Shown here piece after piece: positions 53,968 to 63,997 of a stretch of DNA of 64,000 nt. Every line of letters begins with the position of its first letter. Positions within the stretch are counted from its first letter, which is position 1. The translations under genes and the position numbers were made by a program. The notes under the pieces are model-generated. The model was given only the letters and a program-made list of their open reading frames with translations. It had not been told where the DNA came from and did not search any database. Origin of the DNA: Silvania confinis (lineage in GTDB: Bacteria > Pseudomonadota > Gammaproteobacteria > Enterobacterales > Enterobacteriaceae); NCBI RefSeq assembly GCF_025564085.1, contig NZ_JAMGZJ010000060.1, forward strand, positions 1 through 64,000, given 5' to 3'.

Positions 53968-56499
53968 TTAGTTACCGCCGAACATGTCCTTGATCCAGCC
54001 CGCGACGCCGTCGCTGTCCTTCTTCTCATTCTGCGGCGGCTGCTGCTGTTGCTGCGGCTGCTGTTGAGGCTGAGAAGACTGATCGAACGGGTTGCCCGTT
54101 GGCTGCGGTGCTGGCGCCTGGCACAGGGAATCCGGGTTCGCGGTCCAGACCGGCACGCTACGCATCCCGCCGCCACACACGAAGTTGCCCGACTCATCCA
54201 CGCCCATATCGACGATATCTTCCGGCGGCGTCAGAGTTAACGGTACCGGAGACTGGTTAGCCAGGTAGCGCTGATAAATCGACATCGCCCCGCTGGCGCC
54301 ATACAGCCTGGTCGGCTGGTTGTTATCGCGACCGACCCAGGTGATCACCACTTCACGCCCGTCGATGCCCGCAAACCAGGTATCGACGTTGTTGTTGGTG
54401 GTCCCGGTTTTACCCGCCAGATGCAGACCGGGATACTTCGCGCCAAGCTGACGCCCGGTTCCGCGCTGCACTACCTGCTGCATGGTCCACAGGGTCATGT
54501 AAGCAGCCTGCGCCGGTACGGCACGCTCGGCCTGCGGGAAGCTCTGATACAGCGCGGTGCCATCTTCGGCAATGACCGAACGCACCGCAGAGAGCTGCGC
54601 ACGGTTACCGCCGCTGGCGATGGTCTGGAACGCCTGCGCCACTTCGATTGGCGTCAGGTTCAGAGCACCTAACAGCATGGCCGGCACCGGATGGAGCTGA
54701 TCTTTCGGCACCCCCAGTTTCAGCCAAGTGTCAGTCACCGCAGGCAGGCCGAGGGCCATCCCGAGGTTCACCGTCGGCACGTTCATCGAACGGGTCAGGG
54801 CGTCCACCAGCATCACCTGTCCGCTGTACTGTTTGTCGTCGTTCTGCGGTGACCACACCTGGCCGTTCGGCTGGCGCAGGGCAATCGGTGCATCGGCGAT
54901 CCAGGTATTCAGACGGTACTGATTTGGCTGGCTCAGAGCGGTGAGATAGGTCGCGGGTTTTGCCAGCGAGCCGATGGAACGGCGCGCCTGCATCGCACGG
55001 TTATAGCCCGCGAACTGAGGCTCTGCCCCGCCGACCATCGCCCGTACTTCGCCGCTGTTACGATCGACCACCACCATCGCGGTTTCCAGATCGCTGAGCT
55101 TGCGCTGCTTTTTCAGTACCGGGATACCTTCTACCGCCGCCTTCTCTGCGGCGTCCTGCGCCACGGAGTCGAAGGTGGTGAAGATCTTCACGCCGGAGAG
55201 ATCTTTAACCTTATCGCCCAGCTTGGTCTGCAACTCCTGACGCACCATCTGCATAAAGGCAGGCTGCGGGGAGATCACGCCGCCGCGCGGCTGGACGCCG
55301 AGAGGGCGCGCGCTGAGCATGTCGTACAGCTCCTGGTCGATGACCTGCTGCTGCTGCAGCAGACGCAGCACCAGATTACGTCGTTCCAGCGCCAGCTTCG
55401 GGTTACGCCACGGGTTGTAGATTGACGCCCCCTTCACCATGCCCACCAGCAGCGCCTGCTGGTCGAGGCTCAACTCTTCCACCGGGCGGCCAAAGTAGTA
55501 CAGGCTCGCCAGCGGGAAGCCGCGGATCTCATTGTCGCCGCTCTGACCGAGGTACACCTCGTTCATGTACAGCTCAAGAATGCGATCTTTGCTGTAGCGG
55601 GCATCCATCAGCACCGCCATGTACGCTTCGTTGGCCTTACGCCAGTAGGAACGCTCGCTGGAGAGGAACAGGTTCTTCACCAGCTGTTGGGTAAGAGTAC
55701 TCGCCCCCTGCACCGTGCGCCCGGCAGTGAGGTTCGCCAGCACCGCACGACCGATGGAGTACAGGCTCACGCCGTCGTGCTCATAGAAGTGGCGGTCTTC
55801 GGTGGCCAACAAAGTATCCACCAGCAGATCCGGGAAGCCGTTACGCGCGACAAACAGGCGCTGCTCGCCGTTTGGCGAGGAGAGCATGGTGATCAGACGC
55901 GGATCGAGACGGAAGAAACCGAACTGGCGGTTGTTATCCAGATTCTCAATGGTATCGATATGATCGCCATCGAAGGTCAGACGCGCGCGCACCTGCCCTT
56001 CTTTGCTGTCCGGGAAGTCAAACGGACGGCGGATCATCTCAATGCTTTTCGCCTGCACCGTAAACTCGCCGGGACGCGTCATCTTCGTGACCTGACGGTA
56101 CTGAGTCGCCTCCAGCAGCTTGACCATCTCGTTCTTGCTGATGGTCATTTCCGGCTCGAGGTTCACCATTCGGCCATACACGGCCGCCGGCAGCTGCCAG
56201 ACTTTACCGTCAATACGGCTGCGGATTTTCTGATCCAGATAGACGCCATAGATCGCCATCAGTACCACAAAGACAACAAACAGCTTCAGTAACAGCCACA
56301 GCCAGCGGCGCTTGCCGCGCGGCTGGCTGCCCTTACCTTTGCCTTTAGCTTTACGCGGCACGGGCTCTTCATCCTGATATTCATTTTCAACGTCATCGTC
56401 GTAATCCTCATCTCTGAGTGAACGACGGCCTGCTTTCTCTTTCGCCGGACGTGAAGGTTTGCCTTTACGTCCAATTGGTTCGCGGTCATTCCCCGCCAT
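53968..56499 (-). CDS. mrcB: Penicillin-binding protein 1B
   Basis: PBP1b polymerises and crosslinks peptidoglycan and is activated by LpoB. The 843 residues start at ATG 56499: a charged cytoplasmic tail (1-60), one TM (about 63-87), UB2H domain, GT51 transglycosylase (Glu in [13 protein letters not shown] near 233) and transpeptidase (SIGSLAKP with Ser near 510, SMN, and KTGTT). The C-terminal tail has a Gln-rich run (about 810-826). Earlier in-frame ATG at 56514 is less like the family start [10 protein letters not shown]. Confidence 0.97.
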   Translation of the reverse strand: MAGNDREPIGRKGKPSRPAKEKAGRRSLRDEDYDDDVENEYQDEEPVPRKAKGKGKGSQPRGKRRWLWLLLKLFVVFVVLMAIYGVYLDQKIRSRIDGKVWQLPAAVYGRMVNLEPEMTISKNEMVKLLEATQYRQVTKMTRPGEFTVQAKSIEMIRRPFDFPDSKEGQVRARLTFDGDHIDTIENLDNNRQFGFFRLDPRLITMLSSPNGEQRLFVARNGFPDLLVDTLLATEDRHFYEHDGVSLYSIGRAVLANLTAGRTVQGASTLTQQLVKNLFLSSERSYWRKANEAYMAVLMDARYSKDRILELYMNEVYLGQSGDNEIRGFPLASLYYFGRPVEELSLDQQALLVGMVKGASIYNPWRNPKLALERRNLVLRLLQQQQVIDQELYDMLSARPLGVQPRGGVISPQPAFMQMVRQELQTKLGDKVKDLSGVKIFTTFDSVAQDAAEKAAVEGIPVLKKQRKLSDLETAMVVVDRNSGEVRAMVGGAEPQFAGYNRAMQARRSIGSLAKPATYLTALSQPNQYRLNTWIADAPIALRQPNGQVWSPQNDDKQYSGQVMLVDALTRSMNVPTVNLGMALGLPAVTDTWLKLGVPKDQLHPVPAMLLGALNLTPIEVAQAFQTIASGGNRAQLSAVRSVIAEDGTALYQSFPQAERAVPAQAAYMTLWTMQQVVQRGTGRQLGAKYPGLHLAGKTGTTNNNVDTWFAGIDGREVVITWVGRDNNQPTRLYGASGAMSIYQRYLANQSPVPLTLTPPEDIVDMGVDESGNFVCGGGMRSVPVWTANPDSLCQAPAPQPTGNPFDQSSQPQQQPQQQQQPPQNEKKDSDGVAGWIKDMFGGN

Positions 56500-56533
56500 G
56501 CTTTCTCTCCGCAACTATCAGGCGCAAGGGCCC

Positions 56534-56555
56534 GATTCTCAGCTCTTCCTCCTGG
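56534..56555. other. 9-bp hairpin in the mrcB upstream region
   Basis: TCTTCCTCC-TGGT-GGAGGAAGA forms a perfect 9-bp stem 35 nt before the mrcB ATG. There is no T-run, so it is not an evident terminator for hrpB. On the mrcB strand its 3' arm carries GGAGG, a Shine-Dalgarno-like sequence too far from the start to be used. Confidence 0.5.
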
Positions 56556-56592
56556 TGGAGGAAGAAGAAATCTCTCAAAATAAACCGCACTT

Positions 56593-56632
56593 CTCCCTCT
56601 CCCTGTGGGGAGGGCCGGGGTGAAGGCATCAG
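56593..56632. repeat. REP-like palindromic element, copy C (inverted)
   Basis: The reverse complement reads CTGATGCCTTCACCCCGGCC, then CCCTCCCC-ACA-GGGAGAGGG, the same family as copies A and B in opposite orientation. It lies 10 bp after the hrpB stop. One arm has a mismatch, and no terminator follows it. Confidence 0.82.
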
Positions 56633-56641
56633 CGAGTACCC

Positions 56642-59071
56642 TTACGAATACTTCTTCGTACGCCGGGTCGGTGCTGTATTTGCCGGATCGTCCGGCCAGA
56701 CATGTTTGGGATAGCGCCCTTTCATCTCTTTTTGCACCTCGCGGTAGCTCCCGGCCCAGAAGGCACCCAAATCGCGGGTGATCTGCAGCGGACGCTGCGC
56801 CGGGGAAAGCAGCTCTAGCACCAGCGGAATACGCCCTTCGGCAATCGCAGGCGTGGTCGCCTCCCCAAACATCTCCTGCATTCGTACCGCCAGCGCCGGA
56901 GGGTTATCCTCATGATAGCGAATGGCGATCCGGCTTCCGGTCGGCACAGTGTAATGCTCCGGCAGCAAACTCACCAGCCGTTGACGCAATGACCAGTCTG
57001 CTAAATTTTGTAACGCAGCCTTAACATCCAGCGCTTTCAGGGCGCGCAATGAATGAACACCCTGCATTTGCGGCAGCAGCCACTGCTCCAGCGTGGCCAG
57101 CAGCGAAGCGTCATCGACGGCGGGCCAATCGTATTCCGGCAGCCACTGCGCCGCGCAGTGCAGGCGGATCCGATACTGCTCGGCGTCCGGGGTCCAGTTC
57201 AGCACGCTGAGGCCTTTATCGCGGATGCCGTTGAGCATCGCCTGGTGCAGCTCCTCTTCGGACGGTTTCGCCAGCGGCCTGACGCTCACCGTCAGACGGC
57301 CAATCTGGCTGCGACGCAGCGCTTTTAACGTCCCCAGGGCATCGTCCCACTCCACGGTGTCAGACTGGGTCACCAGCTGTGGGCAGTCGGCGATCAAGGC
57401 GTCAATGTCCACCGCGAGGCCCAGTAAAATGCGGGCATCCGGCGACTGGCTGCCCTGCAGCAGCAGCGGGGCAATCAGCCATTCATGGCGGGTCATGGCG
57501 TCGTCGCTCTGCAGCATCGCCCCCATGCCGTTTGCCAGCTGATAGCGGCCGTCGAGTCCGCGTCGGCGGGCAATTCTGTCGGGAAAGGCCTGCGCCAGCA
57601 GCGCGGGAATGCGGTCGCTGTCCGGTGTGCCGCCGCGGCTGTTCAGGCGCTGGCTCAGCTGTCGGGCGCGCTGCTGCCATTCGGGCTGATTGCGGGAAAA
57701 CGCCTGCGCCAGATCGCTGCTGCCACCGCGCGGAGGCTGTTCAAGAATAGCCGCCAGTTTTGCCGCGGTAGCAATATCATCATCACCCGTCGCCCGTGCC
57801 AGCATTGCCGCCAGTCTGGGGTCGTTGCCCAGCGTGGCCATTTTCTGTCCGTGTGAGGTCAGTCGCTCCCCTGCCAGCGCCCCAAGCTGAGTTAACAGCC
57901 GACGTGCCGCAGCAAGATTAACCGCCGGGGGCAGATCCAGCCAGCGGAGCTGGGCCGGATCCTGACAACCCCACTGCAGTAGCTCCATCAGCAGGCCGCT
58001 GAGATCGCTTTGCAGAATATCCGGGGTGCCCTGCGCCGCAGCGCGTTCGGCCTGTTCAAACGGCGTAAGATGCAGGCAGATACCGGGTTCCAGTCGCCCT
58101 GCACGTCCGGCGCGCTGGGTCATCGAGGCCTGGCTAACGCGCTGGGTCAACAGTCGGGTCAGGCCGCTACGGGGATCGAAACTCGCCACCCGCTCCTGGG
58201 CCGAATCCACCACCAGCCGAATACCTTCGATGGTCAGGCTGGTTTCAGCAATGTTGGTCGCCAGCACCACTTTGCGCTGCCCGACCGGGGCGGGGAGGAT
58301 CGCTTTGCGCTGCTCGGTAAGCGTCAGCGCACCGTACAGCGGGCAAAGCACCACGTCGGCGGCCACGCGCCGGGATAGCTGCTCCTGCACGCGCTGGATC
58401 TCACTCACGCCGGGTAAAAACAGCAGCAGCGAGCCGGACTCCTGACGCAACAGCTCGGCGGTCGCCACCGCAACCGCCTCATCGAAACGCAGCTGGGCAG
58501 AGAGCGACTGATAGCGCCGCTCTACCGGATAAGAGCGCCCCTCAGAGCTGATAACAGGCGCGTCAGGCAACAACTGGCGTAGTCGGTCGTTATCCAGCGT
58601 CGCGGACATGATCAGCAGTTTAAGATCGTCACGCAGCCCTTGCTGCACGTCCAGCAGCAGCGCCAGAGCCAGATCCGCCTGCAGGCTGCGCTCGTGGAAT
58701 TCATCGAGGATCACCAGCCCCACGCCGGTCAGCTCGGGATCGTGTTGCAGCATGCGGGTGAGGATCCCTTCGGTTACCACCTCCAGCCGGGTGTTGGCCC
58801 CGATGCAGGTTTCTGCCCGCATCCGGTAGCCGACCGTCTCGCCCGGCTTTTCGCCCAACAGCTCGGCAAGACGCTGCGCCACGTTGCGCGCCGCCAGCCT
58901 GCGCGGCTCCAGCAGAATGATTTTGCCGTTGACGGCCCCGTCCGCCAGGATCTGCAGCGGCAGCCACGTCGATTTCCCCGCGCCGGTGGGTGCATTCAGC
59001 AAAACCTGGGGGGCGTGTTGTAACGCGAGAAGAAGTTCAGGAAGGACAGCAGCGACCGGCAACAAGGACAC
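56642..59071 (-). CDS. hrpB: ATP-dependent helicase HrpB
   Basis: HrpB is a DExH-box helicase of the HrpA/HrpB (DEAH) group; its cellular substrate is not established. It has Walker A PTGAGKST, DEFH box LDEFHERS, SATL motif, helicase C-terminal domain with QRAGRAGR, and a C-terminal HrpB domain ending PTRRTKKYS. The start is uncertain: GTG 59071 gives 809 residues, the E. coli length, with GGAG upstream; ATG 59122 or 59116 would add 15-17 residues. It diverges from thpR. Confidence 0.92.
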   Translation of the reverse strand: MSLLPVAAVLPELLLALQHAPQVLLNAPTGAGKSTWLPLQILADGAVNGKIILLEPRRLAARNVAQRLAELLGEKPGETVGYRMRAETCIGANTRLEVVTEGILTRMLQHDPELTGVGLVILDEFHERSLQADLALALLLDVQQGLRDDLKLLIMSATLDNDRLRQLLPDAPVISSEGRSYPVERRYQSLSAQLRFDEAVAVATAELLRQESGSLLLFLPGVSEIQRVQEQLSRRVAADVVLCPLYGALTLTEQRKAILPAPVGQRKVVLATNIAETSLTIEGIRLVVDSAQERVASFDPRSGLTRLLTQRVSQASMTQRAGRAGRLEPGICLHLTPFEQAERAAAQGTPDILQSDLSGLLMELLQWGCQDPAQLRWLDLPPAVNLAAARRLLTQLGALAGERLTSHGQKMATLGNDPRLAAMLARATGDDDIATAAKLAAILEQPPRGGSSDLAQAFSRNQPEWQQRARQLSQRLNSRGGTPDSDRIPALLAQAFPDRIARRRGLDGRYQLANGMGAMLQSDDAMTRHEWLIAPLLLQGSQSPDARILLGLAVDIDALIADCPQLVTQSDTVEWDDALGTLKALRRSQIGRLTVSVRPLAKPSEEELHQAMLNGIRDKGLSVLNWTPDAEQYRIRLHCAAQWLPEYDWPAVDDASLLATLEQWLLPQMQGVHSLRALKALDVKAALQNLADWSLRQRLVSLLPEHYTVPTGSRIAIRYHEDNPPALAVRMQEMFGEATTPAIAEGRIPLVLELLSPAQRPLQITRDLGAFWAGSYREVQKEMKGRYPKHVWPDDPANTAPTRRTKKYS

Positions 59072-59144
59072 GAATGGCTCCAGAGGGTTAACATTAGGCG
59101 GCGTACATTGTAGCATCGCCACAAATCATTACCGAGCCCCCCGT

Positions 59145-59675
59145 ATGTCTGAGTCGAAACGGCTGTTCTTCGCCATTGAAATGCCCGCCCCGCTCCAACG
59201 GCAGATCGTGCGCTGGCGTGCCGATCATTTTGCGCCTGAGGCGGGCCGCCCGGTCGCCGGTGCCAATCTGCACCTGACACTGGCATTTTTAGGTGACGTC
59301 AGCGACGAGAAACGCCAGGCGCTGGCGACACTGGCCGGGCGCATTCGCCAGCCGGGGTTTACCCTGACGCTGGATGATGCCGGGCAGTGGCTGCGCTCGC
59401 GGGTGGTGTGGCTGGGCACTCGCCAGCCACCGCGCGGGCTATTACAACTGGCCAACATGCTGCGATCGCAGGCCGCGCGCAGCGGTTGCTATCAAAGTCC
59501 GCAGCCCTTTCATCCCCATATCACTTTACTGCGCGACGCCAGCCACGCGGTGGCACTGCCGCCGCCGGGATTTCACTGGTCGTTTGCAGTCAATGAATTT
59601 GCGCTGTACGAATCGGTGTTTGACCGTGGGCGCACCCGCTATACGCCGCTCCAGCGCTGGACGCTGGGCGAATAA
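59145..59675 (+). CDS. thpR: RNA 2',3'-cyclic phosphodiesterase
   Basis: ThpR (LigT) opens 2',3'-cyclic phosphates on RNA to 2'-phosphates and can form 2'-5' linkages on tRNA halves in vitro. The 176 residues are a 2H phosphoesterase with the two motifs HLTLAF (about 43-48) and HITLLR (about 126-131). ATG 59145 gives the E. coli length. It lies 12 nt upstream of sfsA and is probably cotranscribed with it. Confidence 0.95.
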   Translation: MSESKRLFFAIEMPAPLQRQIVRWRADHFAPEAGRPVAGANLHLTLAFLGDVSDEKRQALATLAGRIRQPGFTLTLDDAGQWLRSRVVWLGTRQPPRGLLQLANMLRSQAARSGCYQSPQPFHPHITLLRDASHAVALPPPGFHWSFAVNEFALYESVFDRGRTRYTPLQRWTLGE

Positions 59676-59687
59676 TAAGGATCCTCA

Positions 59688-60392
59688 ATGCAGTTTCTTC
59701 CCCCCTTGCAGCCCGCGACGCTTATCCAGCGCTATAAACGCTTTCTGGCTGACGTGGTCACGCCCGACGGCGTGACGCTGACCCTGCACTGCCCGAATAC
59801 GGGCGCGATGACCGGCTGCGCCACGCCAGGCGATACGGTCTGGTATTCCACCTCCCTGAATAGCAAACGCAAATACCCCCACACCTGGGAAATAACCCAG
59901 ACCCTCAGTGGAGAATATATTTGCGTCAATACGCTGCGGGCCAATCAATTGGTCAAAGAAGCGATTACTCTGGATTTAATTCCTGAGCTGCGCGGCTACA
60001 ACACCTTAAAAAGCGAAGTAAAATACGGTGCTGAAGGCAGCAGAATCGACTTTATGTTGCAGGCAGAAGAGCGCCCTGAGTGCTATATTGAAGTGAAATC
60101 AGTGACGTTAGCTGACAAGGATAACGGCTATTTTCCGGATGCGGTGACGCTGCGAGGGCAGAAGCATCTCCGGGAGTTGATCAGTGTAGCGGCGACGGGC
60201 AAGCGCGCCGTGCTGTTTTTTGCGGTATTACATACTGCAATTGGACGATTTTCACCTGCCCGCCATATTGACCCTAAGTACGCGCAATTGTTGCATGAGG
60301 CACAAAAGCAGGGGGTAGAGGTTTTGGTGTATAAAGCGGAACTTTCTGCCGATAATATGACTCTGAAAGTCGCTCTCCCCGCAACGTTATAA
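59688..60392 (+). CDS. sfsA: Sugar fermentation stimulation protein A
   Basis: SfsA was found as a multicopy stimulator of maltose use in crp* strains and binds DNA; its fold includes an OB domain and a PD-(D/E)XK nuclease-like domain, but its true role is unresolved. The 234 residues show the nuclease-like core in RIDFMLQ and [10 protein letters not shown] (about 115-140, with Asp and Glu-x-Lys). Length equals that of E. coli SfsA. Confidence 0.94.
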   Translation: MQFLPPLQPATLIQRYKRFLADVVTPDGVTLTLHCPNTGAMTGCATPGDTVWYSTSLNSKRKYPHTWEITQTLSGEYICVNTLRANQLVKEAITLDLIPELRGYNTLKSEVKYGAEGSRIDFMLQAEERPECYIEVKSVTLADKDNGYFPDAVTLRGQKHLRELISVAATGKRAVLFFAVLHTAIGRFSPARHIDPKYAQLLHEAQKQGVEVLVYKAELSADNMTLKVALPATL

Positions 60393-60569
60393 AAGGGGGT
60401 AGGCGATTGACTATTAAGTATTCTGGTCGTATGCGCAAATACGCTTTTCCTCACAGGCTTGTCAAGTGTTACGTATAGATAATTGCCTTACGGAAAAGCA
60501 TCTGCTATTTATAGCGGCCTGATTTTTCCCCCAACAGGGGATCGATAGTGCGTGTTAAGGAGAAGCAAC

Positions 60570-61025
60570 ATGCAAGAAGGGCAAAACCGTAAAGCATCGT
60601 CCCTGAGTATTCTCGCCATCGCTGGGGTGGAGCCGTATCAAGAGAAGCCGGGCGAAGAGTATATGAACGACGCCCAGCTGACGCACTTTAAGCGAATTCT
60701 TGAAGCATGGCGTAATCAACTTAGGGATGAAGTCGATCGCACCGTTACACACATGCAGGATGAAGCTGCTAACTTCCCGGATCCGGTTGACCGTGCCGCT
60801 CAGGAAGAAGAATTCAGCCTCGAACTGCGTAACCGTGACCGCGAACGCAAGCTGATTAAGAAGATCGAGAAAACGCTGAAAAAGGTCGAAGACGAAGATT
60901 TCGGCTTCTGCGAGTCCTGCGGTGTCGAAATTGGCATTCGTCGTCTGGAGGCCCGTCCGACAGCTGACCTGTGCATTGACTGCAAAACGCTGGCAGAAAT
61001 CCGCGAAAAACAGATGGCCGGTTAA
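60570..61025 (+). CDS. dksA: RNA polymerase-binding transcription factor DksA
   Basis: DksA enters the RNA polymerase secondary channel and, with ppGpp, represses rRNA promoters and activates amino acid genes. The 151 residues start at ATG 60570 with SD AAGGAG. The coiled-coil tip carries the key Asp pair in PDPVDRAAQ (D71, D74). The zinc site is CESC (114-117) and CIDC (135-138). The rRNA P1 promoter at the left end of this window is one of its known kinds of target. A 177-bp upstream gap should hold its promoter; none could be placed firmly. Confidence 0.98.
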   Translation: MQEGQNRKASSLSILAIAGVEPYQEKPGEEYMNDAQLTHFKRILEAWRNQLRDEVDRTVTHMQDEAANFPDPVDRAAQEEEFSLELRNRDRERKLIKKIEKTLKKVEDEDFGFCESCGVEIGIRRLEARPTADLCIDCKTLAEIREKQMAG

Positions 61026-61050
61026 TCCCAGCCCTGCCAAAACGCTACCA

Positions 61051-61081
61051 CAGGCGGGAGTCTCTCCCGCCTGATTACTTT
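61051..61081 (+). terminator. Terminator between dksA and gluQ
   Basis: CAGGCGGGAG-TCT-CTCCCGCCTG is a perfect 10-bp stem (61051-61073) followed by ATTACTTT. It lies in the 68-nt gap. In Shigella and E. coli a terminator in this place makes gluQ expression a fraction of dksA; the same is inferred here. Confidence 0.82.
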
Positions 61082-61093
61082 CTGCTCTGCGTA

Positions 61094-61984
61094 ATGATGC
61101 CAACTGACTATATTGGGCGCTTCGCGCCATCCCCCTCTGGCGAACTGCATTTCGGCTCGCTTATCGCCGCTCTCGGCAGCTATCTGCAGGCCCGAGCCCA
61201 TCAGGGTATCTGGCGCGTGCGGATCGAAGATATTGACCCTCCTCGTGAAGTTCCCGGTGCGGCAGAGACCATTCTGCGTCAGCTGGAACATTACGGCCTG
61301 CACTGGGATGGCGACGTGCTCTGGCAGTCGCAGCGCCATGACGCCTACCGCGAACGCCTGGCCTGGCTGCACGCCCAAGGACTCTCGTATTACTGCACCT
61401 GCACCCGGTCACGCATTCAGAGCGTCGGCGGCGTTTACGACGGCCATTGCCGCACGCTGCGCCACGGCCCGGAAAATGCGGCGGTGCGCGTCATGCAGTG
61501 CCATCCGGTAACGCAATTTGACGATCGACTGCTGGGCGAGATCCACGCCGATGCGCGTCTGGCGCAGGAAGATTTTATTATTCACCGCCGCGACGGGCTG
61601 TTTGCCTATAACCTGGCGGTGGTGGTGGACGATCATTTCCAGGGTATTACTGAAATTGTGCGCGGGGCCGATTTGATTGAGCCCACCGTCCGGCAAATTT
61701 CGCTGTACCAACTGTTTGGCTGGCCGGTACCGGACTATATTCACCTGCCGCTGGCGCTGAACGAAAAAGGGATGAAACTCTCGAAACAGAATCATGCCCC
61801 GGCGTTGCCGACCGGCGATCCTCGCCCGGTTCTTATCAATGCTTTACAATTTCTAAACCAGGATGTAACAAATGAGTGGCAGGATCTGCGAACCGAGGAA
61901 ATACTGGAAAAAGCGGTCACTCTCTGGACGCTAAAGACAGTGCCGAAAATCCAGCATTCTCAAATGCGTCTCGCTGAGCTATGA
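61094..61984 (+). CDS. gluQ: Glutamyl-Q tRNA(Asp) synthetase
   Basis: GluQ-RS (YadB) attaches glutamate to the queuosine base at position 34 of tRNA-Asp. The 296 residues resemble the GluRS catalytic domain without an anticodon-binding domain: [13 protein letters not shown] (HIGH-like, about 10-22), zinc site in YCTC and DGHC (about 96-121), and KLSKQ in place of KMSKS. ATG 61094 or 61097 may be used. The C-terminal 15 residues differ from E. coli. Expression depends on readthrough from dksA. Confidence 0.95.
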   Translation: MMPTDYIGRFAPSPSGELHFGSLIAALGSYLQARAHQGIWRVRIEDIDPPREVPGAAETILRQLEHYGLHWDGDVLWQSQRHDAYRERLAWLHAQGLSYYCTCTRSRIQSVGGVYDGHCRTLRHGPENAAVRVMQCHPVTQFDDRLLGEIHADARLAQEDFIIHRRDGLFAYNLAVVVDDHFQGITEIVRGADLIEPTVRQISLYQLFGWPVPDYIHLPLALNEKGMKLSKQNHAPALPTGDPRPVLINALQFLNQDVTNEWQDLRTEEILEKAVTLWTLKTVPKIQHSQMRLAEL

Positions 61985-62025
61985 TTAGCCGCTATTTTTT
62001 GTCCTGAATTCTGAAACACACACTA

Positions 62026-62040
62026 CCGAGGTGTATTATT
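62026..62040 (+). promoter_or_regulatory. pcnB ribosome-binding site and AUU start
   Basis: CGAGGTG at 62028-62034 provides a Shine-Dalgarno (GAGGTG, 62029-62034), and ATT at 62038-62040 is followed in frame by TTT ACC CGA, encoding the family N-terminus [12 protein letters not shown]. No ATG, GTG or TTG lies at or before this position in frame; the first is GTG at 62071, which would cut off 11 conserved residues. E. coli pcnB is a known case of AUU initiation. Confidence 0.85.
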
Positions 62041-63435
62041 TTTACCCGAGTCGCTAATTTTTGCCGTAAGGTGCTGAGCCGCGATGAGAGCATGGCGGAA
62101 GACGTCATTGTTCAAAACCCGATGTCGGTTATTCCGCGCGAGCAGCATGCTATTTCCCGCAAAGATATCAGTGAAAACGCCCTGAAGGTGCTCTATCGCC
62201 TGAATAAAGCCGGCTATGAGGCCTATCTCGTGGGTGGCGGGGTGCGTGATTTACTGCTGGGCCAAAAACCAAAAGATTTTGACGTGACCACCAGCGCCAC
62301 GCCTGAGCAGGTGCGTAAATTATTCCGCAACTGCCGCCTGGTCGGTCGGCGCTTCCGTCTTGCTCACGTCATGTTTGGCCCTGAAATCATCGAAGTCGCG
62401 ACTTTCCGCGGCCATCACGAAGGCAACCCGCCAGACCGTACGACCTCTCAGCAAGGTCAGAACGGCATGTTGCTGCGCGACAACATCTTCGGTTCTATCG
62501 AAGAAGATGCCCAGCGCCGTGATTTCACTATCAACAGCCTGTATTACAGCGTGGCTGACTTCACCGTACGCGATTTCGTCGGTGGCGTGCCGGATCTGAA
62601 AGCGGGTTTAATCCGCCTGATCGGCACCCCGGAAACACGCTACCGTGAAGATCCGGTGCGTATGCTGCGTGCCGTGCGGTTTGCCGCCAAGCTGAATATG
62701 CGTATCAGCGCAGAGACCGCCGAGCCGATCCCGCGCCTGGCGACGCTTATTAACGATGTGCCACCGGCGCGTCTGTTTGAAGAAGCGCTCAAGCTGCTGC
62801 AGGCAGGCTACGGTTTTGAAACCTACAAGCTACTGCGCGAATACGGCCTGTTCCAGCCCCTGTTCCCGAGCATCACGCGTAACTTCACCGAACAGGGTGA
62901 TAGCGCGATGGAGCGCATCATTGACCAGGTGCTGAAGAACACGGACAGCCGCATTCATAACGATATGCGCGTTAACCCGGCGTTCCTCTTTGCCGCGATG
63001 TTCTGGTATCCGCTGCTGGAAATGGCGCAGAAGATTGCCCAGGAAAGCGGTCTGGTCTATCACGATGCCTTTGCACTGGCGACCAACGACGTGCTGGATG
63101 AAGCCTGCCGCTCGCTGGCGATCCCGAAACGTATTACCACGCTGGTGCGTGATATCTGGCAGCTTCAGCTGCGGATGTCCCGTCGTCAGGGTAAGCGCGC
63201 CTGGAAGTTAATGGAGCATCCAAAATTCCGTGCGGCTTACGATCTGATGGCCCTGCGCGCAGAAGCAGAAAACGACCGCGAGCTGCAGCTTCTGGTGCAG
63301 TGGTGGGGTGAGTTCCAGGTTTCTGCTCCGCCGATGCAAAAAGACATGCTGACCGATCTGGATGAAGAGCCGACGCCGCGCCGCCGTCATCGTCGTCCAC
63401 GCAAACGTGCCCCACGCCGCGAAGGCGCTGCGTGA
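62038..63435 (+). CDS. pcnB: Poly(A) polymerase I
   Basis: PAP I adds poly(A) tails to RNA 3' ends, marking them for decay and controlling ColE1-type plasmid copy number through RNA I. From the AUU at 62038 the protein is 465 residues, exactly the E. coli length. It is a class II nucleotidyltransferase: [10 protein letters not shown] and DFDVTT (about 67-85, catalytic Asp pair near D80/D82), an RNA-binding region, and a basic Arg-rich C-terminus ([14 protein letters not shown]). It overlaps folK by 4 nt. Confidence 0.95.
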   Translation: MFTRVANFCRKVLSRDESMAEDVIVQNPMSVIPREQHAISRKDISENALKVLYRLNKAGYEAYLVGGGVRDLLLGQKPKDFDVTTSATPEQVRKLFRNCRLVGRRFRLAHVMFGPEIIEVATFRGHHEGNPPDRTTSQQGQNGMLLRDNIFGSIEEDAQRRDFTINSLYYSVADFTVRDFVGGVPDLKAGLIRLIGTPETRYREDPVRMLRAVRFAAKLNMRISAETAEPIPRLATLINDVPPARLFEEALKLLQAGYGFETYKLLREYGLFQPLFPSITRNFTEQGDSAMERIIDQVLKNTDSRIHNDMRVNPAFLFAAMFWYPLLEMAQKIAQESGLVYHDAFALATNDVLDEACRSLAIPKRITTLVRDIWQLQLRMSRRQGKRAWKLMEHPKFRAAYDLMALRAEAENDRELQLLVQWWGEFQVSAPPMQKDMLTDLDEEPTPRRRHRRPRKRAPRREGAA

Positions 63436-63911
63436 CGCTAGCGTATATCGCCATCGGCAGCAATTTGGCCTCTCCACTGGAGCAGGTCAACGCTGCCGTA
63501 CAGGCGATGGGCGATATCCCGCAAACGCGCGTTGTCGCCCTCTCCGCGTTCTATCGCACCCCCCCTTTAGGCCCGCAGGATCAGCCCGACTACCTCAATG
63601 CCGCCATTGCACTGGATACCACTCTCAGCGCCGACGCGCTGCTGAACCATACCCAGCGCATCGAGCTGCAGCAGGGCCGGGTGCGCAAGGCCGAACGCTG
63701 GGGACCGCGCACGCTGGATTTAGACATCATGCTGTTTGGTGATGAGGTGATCCACAGCGAGCGTCTGACGGTACCGCATTACGACATGAAACGTCGCGGT
63801 TTTATGCTGTGGCCGCTGTTTGAAATCGCCCCCCAGCTCACCTTCCCCGATGGCGAAACGCTCAGCGCCGTTTTGCAGCAGCTTAACGCCGAAAAACCCG
63901 CCCGCTGGTAA
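63432..63911 (+). CDS. folK: 6-hydroxymethyl-7,8-dihydropterin pyrophosphokinase
   Basis: FolK (HPPK) transfers pyrophosphate from ATP to 6-hydroxymethyl-dihydropterin in folate synthesis. The 159 residues have the IGSNL start motif (8-12), the pterin-binding loop [18 protein letters not shown] (about 40-57), and the metal acids in LDLDIMLFG (D95, D97). The start is GTG 63432, overlapping the pcnB stop (GTGA). Length equals that of E. coli FolK. Confidence 0.97.
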   Translation: MTLAYIAIGSNLASPLEQVNAAVQAMGDIPQTRVVALSAFYRTPPLGPQDQPDYLNAAIALDTTLSADALLNHTQRIELQQGRVRKAERWGPRTLDLDIMLFGDEVIHSERLTVPHYDMKRRGFMLWPLFEIAPQLTFPDGETLSAVLQQLNAEKPARW

Positions 63912-63969
63912 CCTTTACCCTCCGCAATAAGCCGTAAAACATTTGTGGTTTATCGGTTATCTAAAATCA

Positions 63970-63997
63970 TTGTTCCCTCGAATGTTACTGTTAGAAT
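63970..63997 (+). promoter_or_regulatory. Putative promoter for the next gene (panB by synteny)
   Basis: TTGTTC (63970-63975), a 16 bp spacer and TAGAAT (63992-63997) lie at the right edge, rightward. In E. coli panB follows folK. The gene itself is outside the window. Confidence 0.5.

Noticed and set aside
53883-54197. A small open frame of 104 codons antisense to nothing upstream, overlapping the mrcB 3' end
   Set aside because: It is in another frame of mrcB and continues through a hairpin into the intergenic region. Ser/Arg-rich composition indicates a frame shadow.
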